64,000 nt of DNA from Streptomyces sp. NBC_00554 (lineage in GTDB: Bacteria; Actinomycetota; Actinomycetes; Streptomycetales; Streptomycetaceae): contig NZ_CP107799.1 of the NCBI RefSeq assembly GCF_041431135.1, forward strand, positions 3,038,001 to 3,102,000. The letters are read 5' to 3'. Below the pieces are notes generated by a model. The model was not told where the DNA came from and ran no database searches. It saw only the letters and a program-made list of their open reading frames with translations. A program made the translations under genes and the position numbers. Shown here piece after piece: positions 15,567-23,581 of this stretch; the first letter of the stretch is position 1; each line of letters begins with the position of its first letter.

Positions 15567-17822
15567 GTGTCGAGCGCACCCGAGCAGGAGGCAGTACAGG
15601 AGGGGCGTACGGCGGGCGACGTGCTGCCCGCGCAGCCCGCCCCTCTGATGAACGGCGCGTCGCGTGCGGCGCCCGCCGTGCACGTGTGGCCCGGTGCCCC
15701 GACCCCGCTGGGCGCGCGCTTCCGCGTCGGCCCCGACGGCGTCACGGGCACCAACTTCGCCCTGTGGGCGGGTGGCGCGGAGGCCGTCGAGCTGTGCCTC
15801 TTCGACGAGGAGGGCGCCGAGATCCGGGTCCCGCTGACCGAGCTGACCCACGAGATCTGGCACGGCTTCGTGCCCGGCGTGCTCCCCGGCCGCCGCTACG
15901 GCTTCCGGGTGCACGGCCGCTGGGACCCGTGGACCGGCGCCCGCTGGAACCCGGCGAAACTGCTCCTGGACCCGTACGCCCGTGCCGTGGACGGCGACTT
16001 CAGCCTGCCGCCCGAGGTGTACGGGCACGTCCGCGACTGGCCCCAGCAGCAGGTCGCGGACACCGTGCGCGACGACCGGGACTCGGCGCCGTACGTCCCC
16101 AAGGGTGTCGTCGTCCATGACGACGAGGACTGGTCGGACGACCACCGCCCCAAGACCCCGTGGGCCGACTCGGTGATCTACGAGCTGCATGTGCGCGGAT
16201 TCACCCGTCTGCACCCCGGGATCCCGGAGGAACTCCGGGGCACGTACGCCGGATTGGCACACCCTGCCGCCATCGACCACCTGGTGCGGCTGGGGGTGAC
16301 GGCCGTGGAGCTGCTTCCGGTGCACCAGTTCGCGCACGAGGACCATCTGCTGCGCAAGGGCCTCAAGAACTACTGGGGCTACAACTCCATCGGGTACTTC
16401 GCGCCGCACGCCGGATACGCCGCCTCCGGGACCACCGGTCAGCAGGTCGGCGAGTTCAAGCGGATGGTACGGGCGCTGCACGCCGCCGGTATCGAGGTGA
16501 TCCTCGACGTGGTGTACAACCACACCGCCGAGGCGGGCGAGTTGGGGCCCATGCTGTCCCTGCGCGGTATCGACAACCGCGGGTACTACCGGCTGCAGTC
16601 CGACGCCCGACGGTACGCGGACTACACGGGGTGCGGGAACACGCTGCACGTGGTGCAGCCGCATGTGCTGCGGCTGATCACGGACTCGCTGCGGTACTGG
16701 GTGCAGGAGATGGGGGTGGACGGCTTCCGTTTCGACCTGGCCGCCGCGCTGGCCCGGTCGATGCACGACGTCGACATGCTGTCGCCGTTCCTGGCCGTCA
16801 TCGCGCAGGACCCGGTGCTGCGGCGGGTGAAGCTGATCGCGGAGCCCTGGGACGTGGGGTCCGGGGGTTATCAGGTGGGGGCCTTCCCACCTCTGTGGAC
16901 GGAGTGGAACGACCGCTACCGCAACGCCGTACGGGACTTCTGGCGGGGGGCGCTGCCGGATGTGCGGGATCTGGGATACCGGCTTTCGGGGTCGAGTGAT
17001 CTTTACGCCTGGGGCGGGCGGCGTCCGTACGCCTCGGTGAACTTCGTCACCGCGCACGACGGGTTCACGCTCCGGGATCTCGTCTCGTACGAGCGCAAGC
17101 ACAACGAGGCGAACGGGGAAGGGAACCGGGACGGCTCGGACGACAACCGGTCGTGGAACTGCGGGGCCGAGGGAGAGACGGACGACGAGCGCGTACGGGC
17201 CCTGCGGCGGCGGCAGTTGAGGAACCTGCTGACGAGTCTGCTGCTGTCGACCGGGGTGCCGATGCTGGTCGCCGGGGACGAGTTCGGGCGGACCCAGCGG
17301 GGGAGCAACAACGCGTACTGCCAGGACAACGAGATCAGCTGGGTCGACTGGTCGTATCTCGACGACCCCGGGTGGCGGGCCCTGTTCGAGCTGACCTCGC
17401 GGCTGATCGCACTGCGGCACGAGCATCCTGTGCTGCGGCGGCGGGCGTTCTTCTCCGGACGGGCGCATTCCGTGGACGGGCTGCGGGACCTGGCGTGGTT
17501 CACCGCGCGGGGGACGGAGATGACCGAGCGGGACTGGTACGCGCCGGCCGCGACGCTGGGCATGTATCTGTCCGGGCGGGACATTCCCGGGCGGGACGCG
17601 CGGGGGGTGCCTGTCGTGGACGACAGCTTTCTCGCCGTGCTGCATGCCGGGGACCGGCCGGTGAGTTTCGTACTGCCCGGGCCTCCCTGGGCCTCGCGGT
17701 ACGAGGTGGTCGTGGACACCTCGCGGGAGTCGCAGGCGGAGGCTCCCGGGGTGGTGCATCGGGCGGGGGCGGGGGTTACTGTGCCGGCTCGGGCGGTGTT
17801 GTTGCTGCGGGTGGTGGGGTGA
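15567..17822 (+). CDS. glgX: Glycogen debranching enzyme GlgX (GH13)
   Basis: 751 residues from GTG 15567 with an AGGAGG ribosome site 8 bp upstream. An N-terminal CBM48-like domain (GTNFALWAGGAEAVELCLFD) precedes the alpha-amylase barrel. GH13 regions are clear: DVVYNHTAE, VDGFRFDLAAALARS with the nucleophile Asp, LIAEPWDVG with the acid/base Glu, and FVTAHDGFTLRDL. It should hydrolyse alpha-1,6 branches of phosphorylase-limited glycogen, complementing GlgP and GlgB encoded further along this window. Downstream lies a dispersed repeat rather than another gene. Confidence 0.93.
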   Translation: MSSAPEQEAVQEGRTAGDVLPAQPAPLMNGASRAAPAVHVWPGAPTPLGARFRVGPDGVTGTNFALWAGGAEAVELCLFDEEGAEIRVPLTELTHEIWHGFVPGVLPGRRYGFRVHGRWDPWTGARWNPAKLLLDPYARAVDGDFSLPPEVYGHVRDWPQQQVADTVRDDRDSAPYVPKGVVVHDDEDWSDDHRPKTPWADSVIYELHVRGFTRLHPGIPEELRGTYAGLAHPAAIDHLVRLGVTAVELLPVHQFAHEDHLLRKGLKNYWGYNSIGYFAPHAGYAASGTTGQQVGEFKRMVRALHAAGIEVILDVVYNHTAEAGELGPMLSLRGIDNRGYYRLQSDARRYADYTGCGNTLHVVQPHVLRLITDSLRYWVQEMGVDGFRFDLAAALARSMHDVDMLSPFLAVIAQDPVLRRVKLIAEPWDVGSGGYQVGAFPPLWTEWNDRYRNAVRDFWRGALPDVRDLGYRLSGSSDLYAWGGRRPYASVNFVTAHDGFTLRDLVSYERKHNEANGEGNRDGSDDNRSWNCGAEGETDDERVRALRRRQLRNLLTSLLLSTGVPMLVAGDEFGRTQRGSNNAYCQDNEISWVDWSYLDDPGWRALFELTSRLIALRHEHPVLRRRAFFSGRAHSVDGLRDLAWFTARGTEMTERDWYAPAATLGMYLSGRDIPGRDARGVPVVDDSFLAVLHAGDRPVSFVLPGPPWASRYEVVVDTSRESQAEAPGVVHRAGAGVTVPARAVLLLRVVG

Positions 17823-17827
17823 TGTTC

Positions 17828-17927
17828 TTTCGCCCCCTCCGCCCCTTCCCGTCCCGTTCCTGGGGGCTCCGCCCCCAGACCCCCGTGTCGCGCTGCGCGC
17901 TCGTCCTCAAACGCCGGACGGGCTGAC
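17828..17927. repeat. Dispersed Streptomyces intergenic repeat (family B), copy 1
   Basis: The block TTCGCCCCCTCCGCCCCTTC, CTGGGGGCTCCGCCCCCAG, then CGTCCTCAAACGCCGG follows the glgX stop. The same blocks recur at 59079-59272. The GGGGGCTCCGCCCCC palindrome can act as a transcription terminator. Confidence 0.8.
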
Positions 17928-17987
17928 TTGTCCAGCGCTTGGACGGCTTCTTGACGCTCAACCTCACCGCTGGCAACGTCCGTCGTC

Positions 17988-18083
17988 ATGAGGATTCCCG
18001 CTGATCACCCGTGCGCGCTCGTCGCGCTCGTGGAGCGGCGTCACGTCGATCTGTGCCGGCAGTCCAGCGCCATCTGTCGCTGA
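17988..18083 (+). CDS. Cys-containing leader peptide upstream of sulfatase
   Basis: A 31-codon ORF from ATG 17988 to TGA 18081. The peptide opens MRIPADHPCALVALVERRH and ends VDLCRQSSAICR. The LVERRHVDLCRxSSAICR pattern is one I recognise in actinobacterial leader peptides placed before sulfur-assimilation and transport genes, where cysteine codons near the end let the ribosome report cysteinyl-tRNA supply. Here three Cys codons are present, two in the last nine residues, and the next gene 93 bp downstream is a sulfatase. A hairpin between the two could act as the attenuator. No strong ribosome site precedes the ATG, so translation may be leaderless. Confidence 0.65.
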   Translation: MRIPADHPCALVALVERRHVDLCRQSSAICR

Positions 18084-18136
18084 GCCCGCGGTCTCCGCTG
18101 CCCTCCTTTCTCCTTAATTCCCCTTAATCCTTTCTG

Positions 18137-18157
18137 CGTGTCCCGTCGTGGGACACG
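18137..18157 (+). promoter_or_regulatory. Hairpin between leader peptide and sulfatase
   Basis: A perfect 8-bp stem CGTGTCCC/GGGACACG with a GTCGT loop, ending 7 bp before the sulfatase ribosome site (TGAGGA). It could be an attenuator or a block to initiation, controlled by the leader peptide. Confidence 0.45.
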
Positions 18158-18176
18158 TCTGTTCTGAGGAACCCGC

Positions 18177-19589
18177 ATGTCCGAAATATCCCGTCGGGTC
18201 TTCGGTGGTCTGATCGGTGGCGGTGCCGTGACCGCCGTCGCCGGTACGGCCGCCGCCACCGAAGCAGCCGCCGCCGAGCGCCCGTTCCGGGCCAGGACCG
18301 CCGCCTCCGGTTCGGGTCGGCGTCCCAACCTCCTCGTCATCCTGGGTGACGACCTCGGCTGGGCCGACCTGTCCTCGTACGGCGCACCGCACATCAAGAC
18401 GCCGAACCTGGACCGGCTGGCCCGGCAAGGGGTGCGGTTCACCGACGCGTACTCCGGGTCGGCCACCTGCTCGCCGACCCGGTTCAGTCTGTACACCGGG
18501 CGCTATCCGGGACGTACGAAGGGCGGTCTCGCCGAGCCCATCGCCAACAAGACCCAGGGGCTCGACCCCAGCCACCCCACTCTCGCCTCCCTGCTGAAGA
18601 AGGCGGGATACGCGACCGCGCTCATCGGCAAGTGGCACTGCGGCTTCCTGCCGGACTACGGGCCCACCAAGTCGGGCTGGGACGAGTTCTTCGGCAACTT
18701 CGGGGGCGTACTGGAGTACTTCTCCAAGCTCGGGCAGCTCGGCGCCTACGACCTGTACGAGGGCGACGCGGAGTACAAGGACCTGCGCTACTACACGGAG
18801 GTGCTGACCGAGCGGGCCGTGGAGTACGTGAGCCGCGAGCACGACAAGCCGTGGCTGCTCAACCTCAACTTCACCACCCCGCACTGGCCCTGGCTCGCGG
18901 AGGACGACGCGGAGACCGGCGCCGAGATCGCGGCGAAGATACGGGCCGCGAGCAGTCAGGCGCAGGTGACCGCCGCGCTCCTCCACAACGACGGCGGTTC
19001 GGTCGAGAAATACACGCAGCTGGTGGAGAGCCTCGACGCCGCCGTCGGGGAGGTGCTCACCGCGCTGCGCCGGGCCGGTCAGGAGGAGAACACGGTGGTG
19101 CTGTTCGCCAGTGACAACGGCGGCGAGCGCTTCTCGTACAACTGGCCGCTCAGCGGGGAGAAAGCCTCGCTGCTCGAAGGCGGTATCCGGGTGCCGACCA
19201 TCCTGCGGTGGCCCGCCCGCCTCGACGGCAAGCAGGTCAGCCACGAGCCTGCGTTCTCACCGGACTGGACGGCGACCCTGCTGGAGCTGGGCGGGGCGCG
19301 GCCGGACCCGGCGTACCCGCTGGACGGCACCAGCCTCGCCGGGTACCTGCTGCGCGACGAGGAGGTGGCCGAGCGCGACCTCTTCTGGCGGGTCCGGGGC
19401 AACCGGGCGCTGCGGCGCGGGGACTGGAAGTACCACCAGGCCTCCGACGGCGTCGACCACCTCTACGACCTCACCGCGGACTCCCGCGAACAGGCCGACC
19501 TCGCGGCGGACCGGCCGGAGCTGCTCGCGAAGCTCAGGACCGCCTGGGAGAAGACCGCGGCCGGCCTGCTGCCGTACCCCGCCTCCTGA
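18177..19589 (+). CDS. Tat-exported sulfatase (arylsulfatase family)
   Basis: 470 residues from ATG 18177 with TGAGGA 6 bp upstream. A twin-arginine signal SRRVFGGLIGG leads an Ala-rich export region. Sulfatase hallmarks: the metal-binding ILGDDLGWADLSSYG near residue 55, and the formylglycine site C-x-P-x-R at Cys98 (ATCSPTRFSLYTGR). ALIGKWHCG, LFASDNGG and SGEKASLLEGGIRVP follow. Cys98 must be oxidised to formylglycine by a separate enzyme. It should release sulfate from organic sulfate esters outside the cytoplasm, which fits the cysteine-type leader peptide just upstream. A monocistronic unit. Confidence 0.92.
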   Translation: MSEISRRVFGGLIGGGAVTAVAGTAAATEAAAAERPFRARTAASGSGRRPNLLVILGDDLGWADLSSYGAPHIKTPNLDRLARQGVRFTDAYSGSATCSPTRFSLYTGRYPGRTKGGLAEPIANKTQGLDPSHPTLASLLKKAGYATALIGKWHCGFLPDYGPTKSGWDEFFGNFGGVLEYFSKLGQLGAYDLYEGDAEYKDLRYYTEVLTERAVEYVSREHDKPWLLNLNFTTPHWPWLAEDDAETGAEIAAKIRAASSQAQVTAALLHNDGGSVEKYTQLVESLDAAVGEVLTALRRAGQEENTVVLFASDNGGERFSYNWPLSGEKASLLEGGIRVPTILRWPARLDGKQVSHEPAFSPDWTATLLELGGARPDPAYPLDGTSLAGYLLRDEEVAERDLFWRVRGNRALRRGDWKYHQASDGVDHLYDLTADSREQADLAADRPELLAKLRTAWEKTAAGLLPYPAS

Positions 19590-19686
19590 TCAGCTTGGCC
19601 TTCACGGTCGCCTCGCTGATGCCCGCCGCCATCGGCCGGTCGTAGGACCAGCGGCCGATCCTGGTACGGCCAAAACTCAGTGGGCG

Positions 19687-19709
19687 TTGTCAGTGCCGAT
19701 CCGTAGGCT
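19687..19709 (+). promoter_or_regulatory. RecA-independent DNA-damage (PafBC-type) promoter
   Basis: TTGTCAGTG (19687-19695), exactly 8 bp, then TAGGCT (19704-19709). This fits the actinobacterial RecA-NDp consensus TTGTCRGTG-N8-TAnnnT at every defined position. The ABC exporter ATG (19718) is 9 bp past the -10, so the mRNA would be leaderless. Confidence 0.75.
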
Positions 19710-19717
19710 CCGTGCTG

Positions 19718-21664
19718 ATGGCGACAACACCTGTAACCACCAAGGACCCTGAGAAGACCGGTGGCCGGTCGGCCGTGCGCACGCTGCTGCGGCTGTGGCC
19801 GTACGTCCGGCCGGTGCGCGGGCGGCTGTTCACCGCCGCGTTCGTCGCGGTGCTCGCCTCCTGTACGGGGCTGGTGATTCCGCTCGTGCTGAAGTGGATG
19901 GTGGACGGGCCGGTCGCCGACCGGGACTCCGCGGGGGTGTGGCTCGGGGCGCTGTACCTGCTGCTGTTCGGGCTCGCGGAGGCGCTGCTGTTCGGGCTGC
20001 GGCGGTGGCTGGTGGCGAGGCCCCTGGCGGGTGTCGAGGCGGCGATGCGAGCGGATCTGTACCGGCATCTCCAGCGGCTGCCGGTCGCCTTCCACGACCG
20101 CTGGGCCTCTGGTCAGCTGCTGTCCCGGGGCACCACGGACCTGATGCTGGTGCGCATGTTCCTGGCCTTCCCGCTGACCTTCCTGCTGGTCAACTCCGTG
20201 ACGATCCTCGCGGGCATGGCCATCATGCTGGCCCAGGAGTGGACGCTCGGGCTGGTGCTGCTCGCTCCTGCGGTCCCCGTGATGTTCGTCTGCTGGCTCT
20301 TCGAGCGGCGGTACTCAAAGGTGGCGCGGCGGGCGCAGGACCAGGTGGGCGACCTGACGACGGTCGTCGAGGAGAGCGTGCTCGGCATCCGCATCATCAA
20401 AGGCTTCGGGCGCCATCGCAGCCAGGCCCGCGCGTTCCGCGAGCTGTCGGGGACCCTGCGCGGCACGGAACTCGCCAAGGCCCGTCTCCTCGCCTCCATC
20501 TGGGCTGTCATCGTCACCCTCCCCGAACTCGCCATCGGCACCGCCCTCGTCCTCGGCACCATCCAGGTCGCCGACGGCCACCTCTCCGCCGGCACCCTGG
20601 TCGCCTTCCTCTCCACCGCCCTCGCCCTGCGCTGGCCGGTCGACTCGATCGGCTTCCTCCTGGCAATGAGCCAGGAGGCAGCGACAGCGACGGAACGGTA
20701 CTTCGAGGTAATGGACGAGAAGCCGGAGGCAGAAACGGTCCCAGCTGTGGGCATGCGTGCCGCCGCCACCGCCCCCGCCCCCGCTGTGGGCATGCGTGCC
20801 GCTAGGGGCGGCACGGGTGGGCACAGCGGCACCTCGCAAGCGCCGAGCAGCGCACCCACCCCGACCCCAGCCCCCACCCCGCCGGCAGATTCAACAGGCC
20901 CCGGCGGACTCCAGTTCCACAACGTCCGCTTCCGCTACCCCGACGCCCCCGAGAACACCCCACCCATCCTCGACCGCATCGACCTGCACATCCGCCCCGG
21001 CGAATCGATGGCGCTGGTCGGAGCAACAGGCACCGGCAAAACCACCCTCACCGCCCTGGTCCCCCGCCTCCACGAGGTAACGTCCGGCCGCATCACGCTG
21101 GACGGCGAGGACATCACAGCGATCCCCCGCGAGGAACTCCGCACCCGCGTAGCCATGGCCTTCGAGGAGCCCACCCTCTTCTCCGCAAGCGTCGGCGAGA
21201 ACGTACTCATGGGCGCCGAGGACGGCGCGGGCGAAACAGAGTTGGACCAGGCGCTAGCCGTCGCGCAGGCGGACTTCGCACACGCGCTGCCCCACGGCAC
21301 GGACACCCAGGTAGGCGAACAGGGCCTGAGCCTCTCCGGCGGCCAGCGGCAGCGCCTCGCCCTGGCGAGAGCGGTCGTAGGCAGCCCCCGCTTCCTGGTC
21401 CTCGACGACCCCTTGTCGGCCCTGGACGTGCACACGGAGGCCGCGGTAGAGGCGGCACTGCGCCGCGTACTGGCGGACACGACCGCCCTGATCGTGGCGC
21501 ACCGCCCGTCCACGGTCCTGCTCGCGGACCGGGTGGCCCTGCTCTCCGGCGGCCGCATCACCGCGGTGGGCACCCACCACGAACTACTGCGCACGAACGC
21601 CGAGTACGCCCACCTGATGTCAGGCACCGAGGGCACAGAGGGCACAGAGGAGGACGACCGATGA
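19718..21664 (+). CDS. ABC exporter half-transporter 1 (TMD-NBD)
   Basis: 648 residues from ATG 19718, which is where a leaderless transcript from the DNA-damage promoter would begin; GTG 19712 is also in frame. A six-helix membrane domain fills about 30-320. The NBD has Walker A VGATGTGKTTL, signature SLSGGQRQRLALARA, and Walker B FLVLDDPLSALD. The catalytic Glu is replaced by Asp (LDD), typical of the weaker site in heterodimeric exporters. The linker at about 345-395 contains VGMRAA twice and a translated palindromic repeat. The stop overlaps the next start (ATGA), so it should pair with half-transporter 2. Substrate unknown. Confidence 0.9.
   Translation: MATTPVTTKDPEKTGGRSAVRTLLRLWPYVRPVRGRLFTAAFVAVLASCTGLVIPLVLKWMVDGPVADRDSAGVWLGALYLLLFGLAEALLFGLRRWLVARPLAGVEAAMRADLYRHLQRLPVAFHDRWASGQLLSRGTTDLMLVRMFLAFPLTFLLVNSVTILAGMAIMLAQEWTLGLVLLAPAVPVMFVCWLFERRYSKVARRAQDQVGDLTTVVEESVLGIRIIKGFGRHRSQARAFRELSGTLRGTELAKARLLASIWAVIVTLPELAIGTALVLGTIQVADGHLSAGTLVAFLSTALALRWPVDSIGFLLAMSQEAATATERYFEVMDEKPEAETVPAVGMRAAATAPAPAVGMRAARGGTGGHSGTSQAPSSAPTPTPAPTPPADSTGPGGLQFHNVRFRYPDAPENTPPILDRIDLHIRPGESMALVGATGTGKTTLTALVPRLHEVTSGRITLDGEDITAIPREELRTRVAMAFEEPTLFSASVGENVLMGAEDGAGETELDQALAVAQADFAHALPHGTDTQVGEQGLSLSGGQRQRLALARAVVGSPRFLVLDDPLSALDVHTEAAVEAALRRVLADTTALIVAHRPSTVLLADRVALLSGGRITAVGTHHELLRTNAEYAHLMSGTEGTEGTEEDDR
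20781..20830. repeat. Palindromic repeat (family D) inside ABC transporter linker
   Basis: The left arm CCGCTGTGGGCATGCGTGCC and right arm GGCACGGGTGGGCACAGCGG form an imperfect inverted repeat around AGGGG. A truncated left arm repeats about 36 bp upstream (from 20745). I know this palindrome from Streptomyces intergenic regions. Here it is read through in frame and encodes part of the linker between membrane and ATPase domains. Confidence 0.65.
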
Positions 21665-23556
21665 CGGCGCCCACGACGACCGCGCCGGGCAAGGACAAGG
21701 GCAGGGACAAAGGCAGGGACAAGGCAAAAGGCAAGGGCACGCCCGCACCACAACCCCCGCAGTACACGGACCCCTTCGACCGCGACGCCCTCCCCACGCC
21801 CCCGGGCGCGACCGCCGCGCTACTGCGTTCGCTGCTCGCCCCGCTCAGGTCCCGCGTGGTCCTGACCTCCGTCCTGCTCCTGCTCCAGCAGGCCGCGGTC
21901 CAGGCGGGCCCGCTGCTCGTCGCGTACGCCATCGACCGCGGCGTACCGGCGTTCAGGAGCCACGACAACGGCCCGCTGATCGCGGTGGCGGTCGCGTACC
22001 TGCTCTGCTCGGTGGCCTCCGGCGCGCTCCAGTACGCCTTCATCCTCGCGTCCGCCCGCGTCAACCAGGACGTGCTGCTCGACCTGCGCGGCCGTATCTT
22101 CCGGCACGCGCAGGCGCTCAGCATCGACTTCCACGAACGCTACACCTCGGGCCGGCTGATCTCCCGTTCCACGACGGACGTCGAGTCACTGCGTGAACTC
22201 CTCAGCGAGGGCCTGCAGGAGCTCGTCACGGTCATCCTGTCGTTCGTCTACATCTCGGCGATGCTGCTCTGGCTCGACCTGGGTCTGGGCGCGGTGGCGG
22301 TCGTGTCCTTCGTGCCGCTGTATCTGCTCATCCGCCTCTACCAGCACCGCGCGGGCCGTATCTTCGCGATGCGCTCGACCGCGATCGCCGCCGTCATCGT
22401 GAAGTTCGCGGAGACGATGAACGGCATCCGCCCGGTGCGCGCGTTCCGCCGCGAGGCCACCAACGACGCGGAGTTCGGGACGCTCAACCGGCACCACGAG
22501 CGGACGAACGGCGACGCCATCCTGGAGATGGCCCGCTATGTCATCGGCTCCCGCCTGGTCGCCAACACGGCCGTCGCGGGGATCGTGCTGTGGGGTGCAC
22601 ACCGGGTGGCCACGGACTCGCTGGCGCTGGGTGTGCTGGCCGCCGCCGTGCTGTATCTGCGCCGTCTGTACGACCCGATCGACCGCCTGGGCATGTTCCT
22701 CAACTCCTACCAGTCCGCGGCGGCTTCGCTGGAGAAGATCGCGGGCCTGCTGGCCCAGGACCCCTCAGTGCCGGAGCCGGCCGCGCCGAAGCAGTTGCCC
22801 GCTCTCGCCTCCGAACACCCCGGCCGCGAGGTCGTCTTCGACGGCGTCCGCTTCGCCTACCGCACCGGCGGCGAGGTCCTGCCCACCTTCGACCTCACGG
22901 TCCCGGCCGGGCAGACGGTGGCCGTCGTCGGCTCGACGGGCGCGGGCAAATCGACGCTCGCCAAGCTGCTGGCCCGCTTCTACGACCCCACGGACGGCCG
23001 GGTCCTCCTCGACGGCGTCGACCTGCGCGAGCTGTCCGTGCCGGAGCTGCGGCGCGGGGTGGTGATGGTGACCCAGGAGGCGTTCCTGTTCTCCGGCACC
23101 GTCGCCGAGAACATCTCCATCGGCCGCCCCGACGCAACCCGTGAGGACATCGAGCGCGCCGCGAAGGCGATCGGCGCCCACGACTTCATCAGCTCCCTGC
23201 CCGAGGGCTACGACACGGACGTACGCAAACGGGGCGGCCGTATCTCGGCGGGCCAGCGCCAACTGGTCGCCTTCGCGCGGGCGTTGCTCGCCGACCCGGC
23301 GGTCCTCATCCTCGACGAGGCGACCAGCTCGCTGGACGTCCCCGGCGAACGGGCTGTCCAGCGCGCCATGTCGACAGTCCTGCGCGGCCGTACGGCGGTG
23401 GTCATCGCGCACCGGCTGTCGACGGTGGAGATCGCCGACCGGGTCCTTGTGATGGAGCACGGCCACATCGTCGAGGACGGTACTCCGGCCGAACTCGTCG
23501 CGAACCGCGGCAAGTTCGCCGATCTGCATCAGGCGTGGCAGGACAGTCTCGTATAG
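21661..23556 (+). CDS. ABC exporter half-transporter 2 (TMD-NBD)
   Basis: 631 residues starting within the previous stop (ATGA). A hydrophilic Lys/Gly/Asp-rich N-terminus of about 30 residues precedes six membrane helices. The NBD is complete: Walker A VVGSTGAGKSTLAKLLARF, Q-loop VTQEAFLF, signature RISAGQRQLVAFARA, Walker B VLILDEATSSLD, and H-loop VIAHRLST. With half-transporter 1 (canonical LSGGQ, Asp in place of the catalytic Glu) it should form a heterodimer whose main hydrolysis site uses this Walker A/B and the partner's signature. Likely export of a drug, peptide or lipid. Confidence 0.92.
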   Translation: MTAPTTTAPGKDKGRDKGRDKAKGKGTPAPQPPQYTDPFDRDALPTPPGATAALLRSLLAPLRSRVVLTSVLLLLQQAAVQAGPLLVAYAIDRGVPAFRSHDNGPLIAVAVAYLLCSVASGALQYAFILASARVNQDVLLDLRGRIFRHAQALSIDFHERYTSGRLISRSTTDVESLRELLSEGLQELVTVILSFVYISAMLLWLDLGLGAVAVVSFVPLYLLIRLYQHRAGRIFAMRSTAIAAVIVKFAETMNGIRPVRAFRREATNDAEFGTLNRHHERTNGDAILEMARYVIGSRLVANTAVAGIVLWGAHRVATDSLALGVLAAAVLYLRRLYDPIDRLGMFLNSYQSAAASLEKIAGLLAQDPSVPEPAAPKQLPALASEHPGREVVFDGVRFAYRTGGEVLPTFDLTVPAGQTVAVVGSTGAGKSTLAKLLARFYDPTDGRVLLDGVDLRELSVPELRRGVVMVTQEAFLFSGTVAENISIGRPDATREDIERAAKAIGAHDFISSLPEGYDTDVRKRGGRISAGQRQLVAFARALLADPAVLILDEATSSLDVPGERAVQRAMSTVLRGRTAVVIAHRLSTVEIADRVLVMEHGHIVEDGTPAELVANRGKFADLHQAWQDSLV

Positions 23557-23581
23557 CGCGTCGGAAAGCTCGAGTCAGAGG

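Noticed and set aside
14292..17759. Minus-strand ORF of 1,155 codons across glgX
   Set aside because: It is the mirror frame of glgX and a transpeptidase gene; the translation is His/Pro/Arg-rich and has no domain.
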